64,000 bases of DNA from Oceaniglobus indicus (GTDB lineage: Bacteria; Pseudomonadota; Alphaproteobacteria; Rhodobacterales; Rhodobacteraceae): contig NZ_NMZM01000003.1 in the NCBI RefSeq assembly GCF_002751875.1, forward strand, positions 1 to 64,000, written 5' to 3'. The position numbers and the translations under genes were made by a program. How positions within the stretch are numbered: position 1 is the first letter of the stretch; every line of letters starts with the position of its first letter. Below are positions 42,557 through 51,591 of this stretch, one piece after another. Below the pieces are notes generated by a model. The model made no database searches. It had not been told where the DNA came from and worked only from the letters and a program-made list of their open reading frames with translations.

Positions 42557-43559
42557 GGTCGTCGGCGGCGCTGGGGTGCACCGTCTCGCTTGGGTCGGCG
42601 CCGATCAACCTGGGCGCGCGGTTCAGAAACAGCCGTCCCCACCCGCCCATCGTCCCGGCCGACGGCGCATCCACGTCGCAGGGCAGCCGGCCACGCCACC
42701 CGGCAGGCAGCGGCAGGCCCCGCTCCTCGGCGCGCTCAAGCATCCAGACCAGTGGGATATTCGCCAGCGGGCGACATTGGGCACAACACAACTGATGCCC
42801 GCCGACATCGCCATGGCTGCCGCGAAACCACATCTGCACCAGGGTGCCGGGATATTCCGGGTCCGACTGCCACAGAACCGGGGCATAGGCGCGGCGCGTC
42901 TCGTCCAGGGCCAGCGCCTGGAAACCGCTGCGCACGCTGTGACCCAGCGCATGATTGTGGAACGCATGGTGCGGTTGCGAATAGCGCCACAGGATCGGCG
43001 CGCTCAGCCCCAGCGAGCGGACGGTGTCCCAGACACCGATCATCTCGATCTCGGTGTGGGGATGACAATGGGCCGACTGGAACGCGGCCAAAGCCGCGCC
43101 ATTGGCCTGATCGCGATACAGCCGATACGCCTGGTTGATCGTGCGCGCCGTGGCCGATCCGCGCCGCACAAGGCCGACCCTGTCGATCACTCCGGCCAGG
43201 GACCGCACGGCGTAGGCACCGCGCGAATAGCCGAACAGGAAAATCCGATCGCCCGCGTGATACCGCGACGCCAGCGCGCCATAGGCCGTCTGGATCTGCC
43301 TGTTCAGCCCCTTGCCGGTGATCACGTGGCGCACGTGTTGCCAGGTGCGCCACTGGATGCCTTCCTCGTAGCGCACGGAAAGACCGGCGTGCACGCCCTG
43401 TTCGCTGAGCAGTTTCCACGTCAGCCCGGCGTTCGTCTCGCACCCCGGTTGCAGCGACGACATGGTGCCGTCGATGATCACGACATGATCGACAGGCCCG
43501 CGCGTGGTCGCCAGCGGGGTGTGGCGGATCCGGTGGTGGGGTTCGTTATTCTGCCGCAA
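42528..43559 (-). CDS. DUF2235 alpha/beta-hydrolase (T6SS Tle1-like lipase family)
   Basis: A 343-residue alpha/beta-hydrolase of the DUF2235 family. VVIIDGTMSS (about 26-35) forms the strand before the nucleophile elbow, IFLFGYSRGAYAVRSLAG (106-123) has nucleophile Ser112 as in Tle1-type phospholipases, and GVWDTV and HGDVGG provide likely Asp and His. The start is a TTG at 43559, just inside the end of the upstream molybdoenzyme gene (14-base overlap); no earlier ATG fits. Some DUF2235 proteins are type VI secretion effectors, but no T6SS gene or immunity gene is here, so a housekeeping role is as likely. Confidence 0.75.
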   Translation of the reverse strand: MRQNNEPHHRIRHTPLATTRGPVDHVVIIDGTMSSLQPGCETNAGLTWKLLSEQGVHAGLSVRYEEGIQWRTWQHVRHVITGKGLNRQIQTAYGALASRYHAGDRIFLFGYSRGAYAVRSLAGVIDRVGLVRRGSATARTINQAYRLYRDQANGAALAAFQSAHCHPHTEIEMIGVWDTVRSLGLSAPILWRYSQPHHAFHNHALGHSVRSGFQALALDETRRAYAPVLWQSDPEYPGTLVQMWFRGSHGDVGGHQLCCAQCRPLANIPLVWMLERAEERGLPLPAGWRGRLPCDVDAPSAGTMGGWGRLFLNRAPRLIGADPSETVHPSAADDPKAAVFRNG

Positions 43560-45849
43560 TCCGCCCCGCTTGATCGCTCAGAACCGACCACATCCGGTGC
43601 GGCGTAAACGGCATGTCGACCTGACGGATGCCGTTGTCCCACACGGCGTCCAGCACCGCGTTGGCCACGGCGGCCAGCGCGCCGACGGTGCCCGCCTCGC
43701 CACAGCCCTTCATGCCCAGCACGTTCGCGGTGGACGGCACGGGTTCGGTCGAGAAGGCGATCATCGGCATGGTGTCGGCCCGTGGCATGCCGTAATCCAT
43801 GAAGGTCGCGGTCAGCAACTGGCCTGCCTCGTCATGCACCACGCGCTCGAGAATCGCCTGGCCGATCCCCTGCGCGACGCCACCGTGCACCTGTCCTTCG
43901 GCCAACATCGGGTTGATCAGGTTGCCGAAATCATCGACGACGGTATAGCGCTCGACGGTGACGGTGCCGGTCTCGGGGTCGATCTCGACCTCGGCGACAT
44001 GGGCGCCGTTGGGGAACGACCGCCCCGGCAGCGTCGCCGTCTCGCGCACCTTCAGCAGATCGGCCCGCCCCTTGGCACGGGCCATTTCGGCGACCTCCAG
44101 CATGGTCGGGGTTTCGTTGCTGCCATCGACGCGGAAGCGTTCGTCATCGAAGGCGACCTTGCCGACATCGACGCCCAGGTCATCTGCCAGAAATTGCGAA
44201 AAGCCGGCGATGATCTTGGCCGTGGTCGCCAGCGTGGCGGAGTTTTGCGTCGTCACGGACCGTGACCCGCCCGTGCCGCCACCGGTGGCGATGCGATCGG
44301 AATCGCCCTGCACCACGGAAATCGCCGCCATCGGGATGCCGGTCTGGTCCGACAGGAAACGGGCAAACACCGTCTCGTGGCCCTGCCCGTTGGACTGCGT
44401 GCCGACATAGATCAGAACGGTGCCATCGTCGCAAAACTCGACTTCGGCGGTTTCCGACGGATCGCCGAGGATCGATTCGATGTAACAGCACACCCCCTGC
44501 CCCCGCAGCCTGCCCGCCTTTTGCGACTCCGCCCGGCGCGCCGCGAACCCGGCCCGGTCCGCGTGCTTCTCGGCCGCGCCCAGCACGCGCGCGAAATCGC
44601 CCACGTCATAGGTTTCGCCGGTCGCGGTGTCATAGGGGAAGCGGTCGGCCGGGATAAAGTTCTTGCGCCGCAGTTCCCACGGATCGACGCCCAATTCGCG
44701 GGCGGCGTAATCGATGATCCGTTCCAGCGCAAAGATCGCCTCGGGGCGACCCGCCCCGCGATAGGCGTCGACGCAGGCGGTGTTGGTGAAGATCCCCGTC
44801 GCATGCATCCAGACGGTCTGGATATCATAGACTCCGGTCAGAACCCGCGAGAACAGCTCGGTTTGGATCAACTGGGCAAAGGTCGAATTATACGCCCCCA
44901 TGTTGCAAACCGACCCGATCCGATAGGCGGTGATCCGGTGATCCGCATCGAATGCCAGTTCGGCCTCGCTGACCAGGTCCCGGCCGTCGTTGTCGCTCAG
45001 CATGGCTTCGGTGCGGTCGGACATCCAGCGCACCGGCACGCCCAGCGCCTTGGCTGCGGCCGCGACCATGAAATACTCGGGATATGCGAACCCCTTCATG
45101 CCAAATCCGCCGCCCACGTCCGGGTTTGTGACGCGCACCTGTTCTTCGGGCAGGGCGAAGGCATCCGACAGGTCGGATTTCAGCCCCCAGACCCCCTGCC
45201 CCCCGAAACACAGGTGCAGACGGTCGTTTTCCCACTCGGCATAGGCCCCGCGTGGTTCCATGGAATTGCAGATGATCCGGTTGTCGTCGATGCGCAACTT
45301 GACGGTATGGGCGGCCGCGGCAAACGCCTTTTCGGTCGCTGCCTCATCCCCCGTGGCCCAGTCGAAGACCAGGTTGTCGGGCGCTTCGTCGTGCAGCGTC
45401 GCGCCGCCGGGCGCCACGTCGATCTTTGCCGGCAGGTCGGAATAGTCGAACCCGATCAGTTCGGCCGCATCCCGCGCCTGCGACAGGGTGTCGGCCACGA
45501 CAAAGGCAAGGGGTTCACCCACGAACCGCACCTTGCCGCGGGCCAGGAACGGGCGCTGCGGGCCGGCACCCTTGGTGCCGTCCCGGTTGGTGACCTGGGT
45601 GAACTCCATGCCCAGCCGGACCCCCAGCCGTTCGGCATCGTCCGCGGTCAGCACCATCCTGACGCCGGGGGCCTCGCGCGCCGCGTCGACATCCAGCGCG
45701 TCGATGGTGGCATGGGCAACCGGCGAGCGGAACACCACACCGAACAACGCGTTTTCCGGCGCGATGTCATCGACATAGCGCCCCTGACCGGTGAGAAAAC
45801 GAACGTCCTCGACCCGGGCGACGGATTGCGATTTGCCGAAACTGTCCAT
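43546..45849 (-). CDS. Xanthine-dehydrogenase/CoxL-family molybdopterin-binding subunit
   Basis: A 767-residue large subunit of the xanthine dehydrogenase/carbon monoxide dehydrogenase family, which binds a molybdopterin cytosine dinucleotide. N-terminal GQGRYVDDI (21-29), the central SVCNMGAYNSTFAQL, AYRGAGRPEA and the C-terminal MKGCGEAGTVGALAAVANAV are typical. The AYRGAGR loop is the form II type, not the AYRCSFR of true aerobic CO dehydrogenase, so the substrate is probably another aldehyde or N-heterocycle. The small Fe-S and FAD subunits normally encoded next to it are absent. It is followed by the DUF2235 gene. Confidence 0.88.
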   Translation of the reverse strand: MDSFGKSQSVARVEDVRFLTGQGRYVDDIAPENALFGVVFRSPVAHATIDALDVDAAREAPGVRMVLTADDAERLGVRLGMEFTQVTNRDGTKGAGPQRPFLARGKVRFVGEPLAFVVADTLSQARDAAELIGFDYSDLPAKIDVAPGGATLHDEAPDNLVFDWATGDEAATEKAFAAAAHTVKLRIDDNRIICNSMEPRGAYAEWENDRLHLCFGGQGVWGLKSDLSDAFALPEEQVRVTNPDVGGGFGMKGFAYPEYFMVAAAAKALGVPVRWMSDRTEAMLSDNDGRDLVSEAELAFDADHRITAYRIGSVCNMGAYNSTFAQLIQTELFSRVLTGVYDIQTVWMHATGIFTNTACVDAYRGAGRPEAIFALERIIDYAARELGVDPWELRRKNFIPADRFPYDTATGETYDVGDFARVLGAAEKHADRAGFAARRAESQKAGRLRGQGVCCYIESILGDPSETAEVEFCDDGTVLIYVGTQSNGQGHETVFARFLSDQTGIPMAAISVVQGDSDRIATGGGTGGSRSVTTQNSATLATTAKIIAGFSQFLADDLGVDVGKVAFDDERFRVDGSNETPTMLEVAEMARAKGRADLLKVRETATLPGRSFPNGAHVAEVEIDPETGTVTVERYTVVDDFGNLINPMLAEGQVHGGVAQGIGQAILERVVHDEAGQLLTATFMDYGMPRADTMPMIAFSTEPVPSTANVLGMKGCGEAGTVGALAAVANAVLDAVWDNGIRQVDMPFTPHRMWSVLSDQAGRIAAE

Positions 45850-45940
45850 GGTATTCCCCCGCGTGATGTGACGTGGGGAACACTAGCGGCAAGCGGGGCC
45901 ATGTCCAGCCCCGCCACCATGCCCGATCAAGCCGGATGGC

Positions 45941-47083
45941 TCAGCCCTTGAGCCCCATCACGGTCACCAGCTGGAAGTTGCCGAAGCCGTTGAACCGCGT
46001 GACGGTCGCCGTCGAATAGGCGCCCATGCCGTGGAACACCACGTAATCGTCTTCGGCCATGTCACCGGGCAACGACAGCTCGCCCGGCAAGCGGTCGACC
46101 GAATCGCAGGTCGGGCCGAACACGATGCGCCCGCGCCCCGGCTCCTGACGCAGGGCGCCGTCGGGTCCGCGCACCTCGGTTCGGTCGATGATCCCGATCA
46201 GCGGCAGTTCGGCCAAGCCGCCATAGATTCCGTCATTCAGGAACACGTGGGCATCGTCGCGGATCGCCCGCACCTGGGTGGCCAGACTGAAGGATTCCGC
46301 CACCAGACCGCGGCCCGGCTCGCACACGAGATCGGGGCGTGCGTCGCCAAAGGCTTCGCCGGTGACGCGGTCGATCAGCTCGAAGATCTGCTCGAGCATC
46401 GGCGCGACCTCGTTCAGCCGGTGCGACGGGAAGCCACCGCCGACATTCAGGCGCGCGATGGCGACCCCGGCGCGCGACGCGATGGACGCCGCGGTGCGGA
46501 TATAGCTGTCCCATGCCATCGGATCAGTGCACTGGGTGCCCGGATGGAACGTCAGCGAGGCGATGTAGCCGGCCTCGTTCACCTGCGCCAGAAGGGCAAC
46601 GGCGTCATCCTCGGTGGCTCCGAACTTGGCGCCGAAATCATAGGCGGCGCCGGCGACCGGCATCTTGAAGCGGACCGAGATTTCGGCGCCGACCGGAACG
46701 ATCTCCATCAATTTCGCCAGTTCCGACTGACTGTCGACCGAATAGGAGGTCACACCAAGTTCGACGGCGCGCCGGATCTCGGAACGCGACCGGACCGGGT
46801 TGTGGTAATGCATCGCGGCACCGGGGGCGGCACGCCGGATCAGCTCGATCTCCCAGATCGAGGCGACATCATAGCCCTGGATCCCGGCGGCGGCGAGATT
46901 GGCGATCACCATCTCGTCCGGGTTCGACTTGACCGCATAGGTCACGAGACCCGGGAAACCGTCGAGAAAACGCCTGGCCGTCGTCTGCAACACCATGGGT
47001 GCGAAGAACAGCACCGGATCTTCCGGTTGTTCGCGGCTCAGGTATTCGGTCGGTGTCGTCCAGATGGTCTTGGAAAGGCCCAT
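45941..47083 (-). CDS. PLP-dependent ornithine/arginine/diaminopimelate-type decarboxylase (Orn/DAP/Arg family 2)
   Basis: A 380-residue fold-type III PLP enzyme of the ornithine decarboxylase family. The PLP Lys is in TYAVKSNPD (Lys52); HPGTQ (about 179), NVGGGFP (about 212-218), EPGRGLV (about 254) and a late FGPTCDSVD with the substrate-site Cys follow. The length and FGPTCDSxD pattern fit ornithine or lysine/ornithine decarboxylase, so polyamine synthesis (putrescine or cadaverine) is the likely role. It is divergent from an Lrp-type regulator at 47297, which may control it. Confidence 0.88.
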   Translation of the reverse strand: MGLSKTIWTTPTEYLSREQPEDPVLFFAPMVLQTTARRFLDGFPGLVTYAVKSNPDEMVIANLAAAGIQGYDVASIWEIELIRRAAPGAAMHYHNPVRSRSEIRRAVELGVTSYSVDSQSELAKLMEIVPVGAEISVRFKMPVAGAAYDFGAKFGATEDDAVALLAQVNEAGYIASLTFHPGTQCTDPMAWDSYIRTAASIASRAGVAIARLNVGGGFPSHRLNEVAPMLEQIFELIDRVTGEAFGDARPDLVCEPGRGLVAESFSLATQVRAIRDDAHVFLNDGIYGGLAELPLIGIIDRTEVRGPDGALRQEPGRGRIVFGPTCDSVDRLPGELSLPGDMAEDDYVVFHGMGAYSTATVTRFNGFGNFQLVTVMGLKG

Positions 47084-47296
47084 GTCGGTCTCCTCAGTCG
47101 GGTTGTGCGCTGCGTTCTCTTGCCCGTGTCACCGGTTGGGATGCGCCTTGGGGAAAGGTTCACCACACCAGGCCAGGTACGATACAACGCGCCCTTATCT
47201 CCTGAGTTTCGAGTGTGCATATGATCGCGGATTTGACCGATGGAAAGAGTTGAATTGTGCGGTATGATGGTGAAAATGACGAAATGATCGGGCAGA
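47084..47296. promoter_or_regulatory. Divergent promoter region between decarboxylase and Lrp genes
   Basis: A 213-base gap that must carry both promoters. Its right half (47205-47290) is distinctly more AT-rich than its surroundings. No strong palindrome or known riboswitch was seen. Confidence 0.35.
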
Positions 47297-47731
47297 ATGA
47301 TGGACGAGCTTGACCAACGCCTTCTCGCGGCCCTCGCGGCCGACAGTTCCACCTCGACATCGCGCCTGGCGCGCCGGTTCAAGGTGGCGCGCTCGACCGT
47401 ACAGGCGCGGATCGAACGGTTGGAGCGGACCGGGGTCATCGGCGGATACACGGTCAAGCTGGGCCGGGCGATCACGCGGACGCGGATTCGCGCAACGGTC
47501 CTGGTGAGTATCGACCTCAGATCCGGCGCGGCGGTGCAGGCGAAGCTGAAGACGATCCCGGAGGTCGAAGCCCTGCACACCACGTCGGGCCGGGTCGACC
47601 TGATCCTTCAGGTCGCCGCAGAAACCACCGAGGCCCTGGACGAGGTCTTGAACACGATCGCAAATGTCAGCGGAATACGTGGGACCGAGAGCCTGATCCA
47701 CCTGTCCACAAAGTTCGACCGGGCCGTGTGA
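47297..47731 (+). CDS. Lrp/AsnC-family transcriptional regulator
   Basis: A 144-residue Lrp/AsnC protein: helix-turn-helix at about 18-42 (STSTSRLARRFKVARSTVQAR), and a RAM effector domain with VEALHTTSGRVDLILQV. Start codons at 47297 and 47300 (MM) both fit, with a weak ribosome site. It is divergent from the ornithine-type decarboxylase and is a plausible amino-acid-responsive regulator of it. Confidence 0.88.
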   Translation: MMDELDQRLLAALAADSSTSTSRLARRFKVARSTVQARIERLERTGVIGGYTVKLGRAITRTRIRATVLVSIDLRSGAAVQAKLKTIPEVEALHTTSGRVDLILQVAAETTEALDEVLNTIANVSGIRGTESLIHLSTKFDRAV

Positions 47732-48122
47732 TTTCCCTGAATGAGCGCCTGCGGCGCGCGCCATTTGCCGTGCGGGCAGATGGGTTCCTGCTGCCGGCCG
47801 CGTGGACCCTCGCGAGCGTTTTGCGACATTGCGACGGCGGATGAGTATTTCCGGCAAGAAAAAGCCAGGAGGAGGTGCGCCCCACCGAACGGATATCCTC
47901 CTGGCAGTGGGGCGGCTTTTCCTTGCACGGCCATCGGCTCTCCAGCCTGTTCCGCACGACCGACCTTGGCGCGTTAAGGTTAACGCGCAGTGAATCTCCT
48001 CGCTTTTTCTTGCTGAAAATACTCACGCGCGCAGCGCGTCCGACGCTCCGTCGCGCGCATCGGTCTTTCCCTTGGGCGCGACCTTCGCTAAGCAAACTGC
48101 CAAGCCAGAAGGAGGCGCGACA
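47732..48122. repeat. 391-base gap with several inverted repeats
   Basis: No gene was supported here. It holds four structures: GAGTATTTCCGGCAAGAAAAAG (47843-47864) facing its near-complement at 48003-48024 (2 mismatches in 22); GCCAGGAGGA (47864-47873) facing TCCTCCTGGC (47896-47905); and a perfect 9-bp stem GCGCGTTAA-GG-TTAACGCGC at 47969-47988. The outer pair belongs to the same element family as the repeats at 37095-37167 and 54630-54722. The upstream part of valS expression must also lie here. Confidence 0.6.
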
Positions 48123-51100
48123 ATGCCCATGGAAAAGACCTTTCACGCAGCTGCCGCCGAGAGCCGGCTTTATGACGCCTGGGAAGATGCGGGATGTTTC
48201 ACGGCGGGCGCCAATGCCTCGCGCGCCGAAACGTTCTGCGTGATGATCCCGCCGCCGAACGTGACCGGGTCGCTGCATATGGGGCACGCATTCAACAACA
48301 CGCTGCAGGATATCCTTGTGCGGTGGCACCGGATGCGCGGGTTCGATACGTTGTGGCAGGCGGGCACGGATCACGCGGGCATCGCCACGCAGATGGTGAC
48401 CGAGCGCGACATGGCCGAGCATGGCGAGCCGACGCGCCGCGAGATGGGGCGCGAGGCCTTCACCGCCCGCGTCTGGGAGCAGAAGGTCAAGTCGCGCGGC
48501 ACCATCATCGGCCAGTTGAAGCGCCTCGGTGCATCCTGTGACTGGTCGCGCGAGGCGTTTACCATGTCGGGCGCCCCCGGCGCGCCCGAAGGCGAAGAAG
48601 GCAATTTTCACGATGCGGTCATCAAGGTCTTTGTCGATCTGCACGACAAGGGGCTGATCTATCGCGGCAAACGGCTGGTCAACTGGGATCCCAAGTTCGA
48701 GACCGCGATTTCCGATCTCGAGGTCGAGAATATCGAAACCGACGGCCACATGTGGCATTTCAAGTATCCGCTGGCCGGTGGTGAAACCTATGAATATGTC
48801 GAGAAGGACGAGGACGGGAATATCCTTCTGATCGAGACCCGCGATTACATCTCGATCGCCACCACCCGCCCTGAAACGATGCTGGGTGATGGCGCCGTGG
48901 CGGTGCATCCGACCGATACGCGGTATGCGTCGATCGTCGGCAAGCTTTGCGAAATTCCGGTGGGGCCGAAGGAGCATCGCCGCCAGATTCCGATCATCAC
49001 CGACGAGTATCCCGATCCCGCCTTCGGCTCGGGCGCGGTCAAGATCACCGGCGCCCATGACTTCAACGATTACGCCGTGGCCCAGCGCAACCGTATCCCG
49101 CTCTATTCCCTGCTGGACACCAGGGGCGCGATGCGCACCGATGGTCTGTCCTATGAAGACTCGGCCGTCCGCGCCGGCGCCCATGCGCGCGAGTGGGTCG
49201 AGATGCATCACGCCACCGAAGGCCGGTTCCAGTCGCCGAGCGAACAGCCGGTGCCGGACGTGTCCGACATCAACCTGGTTCCCGAAGCCTATCGCGGGCT
49301 GGACCGGTTCGAGGCCCGCGAGCGGATCGTCGCGGACATCACCGCCGAAGGTCTGGCCGTCATGGTCCGCGCCGCTCCCGAAGGCGATGACAGCGCCGTC
49401 TGCATGGCGCCCGAAGGCGGCGACTGGGTGCCCCTGGTCGAGGCCAAGAAGATAATGCAGCCGTTCGGCGACCGATCGAAGGTCGTGATCGAACCGATGC
49501 TGACCGATCAGTGGTTCGTCGATACCGCCCGTATCGTTCAGCCGGCCATCGACGCCGTGCGCTCGGGCGAGGTGACGATCCTGCCCGAACAGGACCGCAA
49601 GGTGTATTTCAACTGGCTGGAGAACATCGAACCCTGGTGCATCTCGCGACAGCTGTGGTGGGGGCATCAGATACCGGTCTGGTATGGCCTCGACCTGCAT
49701 ACGTCCAGTTTCCACGATGACGAAGGCGACAACGCGCTGGACGAAGTCGAACTGATGTCGTTGCTGACCAAGGACCATCTGGTTCATTCCGGCCATCGCC
49801 GCCATTGTGCCGCGGATCTTGCGGCGGTCACCGGCCGTTTTCAGGACGATCTGGCGTCGCTTCCCCATCCGCTCCACGTCGCCAGGGTAATCGAGGTGGC
49901 GGATCGTGAAACCGCCATCCACCGCCTGGCGGTTTCGCTGGCCGAATACAACGTCAGCCAGGATCCGACAAAGCTGGTCTATCCGGTCTGGCGCGATCCC
50001 GATGTTCTGGACACTTGGTTTTCCTCGGGGCTTTGGCCGCTCGGCACGCTGGGCTGGCCCGAACAGACGCCCGAGTTGCAGAAATACTTCCCGACCAACG
50101 TGCTGATCACCGGGTTCGACATCATCTTCTTCTGGGTCGCCCGGATGATGATGATGCAATATGCCGTGGTCGGGCAGAAACCCTTCGATACCGTCTATGT
50201 CCATGCCCTTGTCCGTGACGAGAAGGGCAAGAAGATGTCCAAATCGCTGGGCAACGTCCTGGATCCGCTGGACCTGATCGATGAATACGGCGCCGATGCC
50301 GTGCGTTTCACCCTGACGGCGATGGCGTCCATGGGGCGCGATCTGAAGCTGTCGACGGCGCGCATCGCCGGCAACCGCAACTTCGGCACGAAGCTGTGGA
50401 ATGCCTTCCGTTTTGCCGAGATGAACAATGTGCCGTTCGGCACCGTCACCACCGCCGATCTGAAACCGACGCAGGCCGTCAACAAGTGGATCGTCGGGGA
50501 AACCGCCAAGGTCCGGGCCGAGGTTGACGCGGCGTTGTCGGGCTATCGCTTCAACGACGCGGCCAATGCGCTGTATGTCTTTGTCTGGGGCAAGGTCTGC
50601 GATTGGTATCTGGAACTGTCCAAGCCCCTGTTGCTGGACGGCACCGACGCGGAAAAGCGCGAAACCCGCGAAACTTTGGCCTGGGTGCTGGATCAATGCG
50701 TGATCCTGCTGCATCCGATCATGCCGTTCATCACCGAAGAGCTTTGGGGTCAGGGCAAGCGGGACAAGATGCTGGTCCACGCCGATTGGCCGACCTATGG
50801 CGATGAGTTGATCGACGCCGACGCAGACGCCGAGATGAACTGGGTGATTTCGCTGATCGAAGGCATCCGGTCGGTGCGCGGGGAAATGAACGTGCCCGCC
50901 GGGCTGACCGTCGATCTGCTGCGCCTTGACTCCGACGACGCCGGACGCCGGGCGTGGGACAACAACGCGCCGCTGATCCGCAAGCTGGCGCGGATCGAGA
51001 ATCTGACCGATGCCGCCGAAGCGCCAAAGGGTGCTGCGACGATACCGGTTGCGGGCGGCACCTTTGCCCTGCCCCTTGCGGGGATCATCGACGCCAAGGC

Positions 51101-51299
51101 GGAACAGGCGCGGCTGGAAAAATCGCTGACCAAGGTCGACAAGGAGCTGTCGGGCCTTCAGGGACGGCTGAAGAACCCCAAGTTCCGCGCAAACGCCACC
51201 CCCGAGGTGGTCGAGGAAACCGAGGCGCAAGCCGCGGTCAAGACCGAGGAGCACGCGCGGCTGTCAGCCGCCCTGGCGCGGGTCAAGGAGCTGAGCTGA
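48123..51299 (+). CDS. valS: Valyl-tRNA synthetase
   Basis: A 1058-residue class I synthetase. The nucleotide signature [11 protein letters not shown] is near residue 45, the editing (CP1) domain has [10 protein letters not shown], and KMSKS (704-708) precedes the anticodon-binding region; a C-terminal coiled-coil arm with alternating Lys/Glu ([20 protein letters not shown]) matches ValS. It is about 100 residues longer than E. coli ValS, mostly in a stretch (about 525-625) between IPVWYG and [10 protein letters not shown], which seems typical of this lineage. ATG at 48123 has AGAAGGAGG upstream; an in-frame ATG two codons later is possible. Confidence 0.95.
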   Translation: MPMEKTFHAAAAESRLYDAWEDAGCFTAGANASRAETFCVMIPPPNVTGSLHMGHAFNNTLQDILVRWHRMRGFDTLWQAGTDHAGIATQMVTERDMAEHGEPTRREMGREAFTARVWEQKVKSRGTIIGQLKRLGASCDWSREAFTMSGAPGAPEGEEGNFHDAVIKVFVDLHDKGLIYRGKRLVNWDPKFETAISDLEVENIETDGHMWHFKYPLAGGETYEYVEKDEDGNILLIETRDYISIATTRPETMLGDGAVAVHPTDTRYASIVGKLCEIPVGPKEHRRQIPIITDEYPDPAFGSGAVKITGAHDFNDYAVAQRNRIPLYSLLDTRGAMRTDGLSYEDSAVRAGAHAREWVEMHHATEGRFQSPSEQPVPDVSDINLVPEAYRGLDRFEARERIVADITAEGLAVMVRAAPEGDDSAVCMAPEGGDWVPLVEAKKIMQPFGDRSKVVIEPMLTDQWFVDTARIVQPAIDAVRSGEVTILPEQDRKVYFNWLENIEPWCISRQLWWGHQIPVWYGLDLHTSSFHDDEGDNALDEVELMSLLTKDHLVHSGHRRHCAADLAAVTGRFQDDLASLPHPLHVARVIEVADRETAIHRLAVSLAEYNVSQDPTKLVYPVWRDPDVLDTWFSSGLWPLGTLGWPEQTPELQKYFPTNVLITGFDIIFFWVARMMMMQYAVVGQKPFDTVYVHALVRDEKGKKMSKSLGNVLDPLDLIDEYGADAVRFTLTAMASMGRDLKLSTARIAGNRNFGTKLWNAFRFAEMNNVPFGTVTTADLKPTQAVNKWIVGETAKVRAEVDAALSGYRFNDAANALYVFVWGKVCDWYLELSKPLLLDGTDAEKRETRETLAWVLDQCVILLHPIMPFITEELWGQGKRDKMLVHADWPTYGDELIDADADAEMNWVISLIEGIRSVRGEMNVPAGLTVDLLRLDSDDAGRRAWDNNAPLIRKLARIENLTDAAEAPKGAATIPVAGGTFALPLAGIIDAKAEQARLEKSLTKVDKELSGLQGRLKNPKFRANATPEVVEETEAQAAVKTEEHARLSAALARVKELS

Positions 51300-51310
51300 A
51301 ACGAAACGGA

Positions 51311-51334
51311 CGGGCCGTTCGCGCGGACGGCCCG
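51311..51334 (+). terminator. Hairpin after valS
   Basis: CGGGCCGT (51311-51318) and ACGGCCCG (51327-51334) form a perfect 8-bp stem with an 8-base loop, 11 bases after the valS stop. No T-run follows. Confidence 0.55.
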
Positions 51335-51376
51335 GACATCGCTGGCGGAACGCAACCGCCGGGCGACGCCGGGCCT

Positions 51377-51520
51377 TCAGGTGCCCAGCATCCCCCATTC
51401 GATAATTACAAGCCACCACCCGAAACCCGTCAGAAGCCCGATCAGCAGCCATTTCACGGACGGGTATCGCCGCAGGTTCCCGTGGACATATTCGATCAAC
51501 GATCCAAGAACGATTTCCAT
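51377..51520 (-). CDS. Small predicted membrane protein, unknown
   Basis: A 47-residue ORF. The N-terminus is polar (MEIVLGSLIEYVHGNLRRYP) and residues about 23-42 (KWLLIGLLTGFGWWLVIIEW) form one clear hydrophobic segment, a typical layout for a small inner-membrane protein. ATG at 51520 has GGAG 10 bases upstream; a longer frame to 51577 has no added support. It is convergent to valS. Its existence is inferred from composition and a fair ribosome-binding site only. Confidence 0.4.
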   Translation of the reverse strand: MEIVLGSLIEYVHGNLRRYPSVKWLLIGLLTGFGWWLVIIEWGMLGT

Positions 51521-51591
51521 CCGCGCCCGCTCCAGACGATCCTGACTGGATGTGGGGCGCGGCGTCGCGCGGGGCAAGACCCGTCAGGGGC

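Noticed and set aside
48123-51299. ValS about 100 residues longer than E. coli ValS as a possible new domain
   Set aside because: The extra stretch before [10 protein letters not shown] appears typical of this lineage and keeps all synthetase motifs, so it is not treated as novel.
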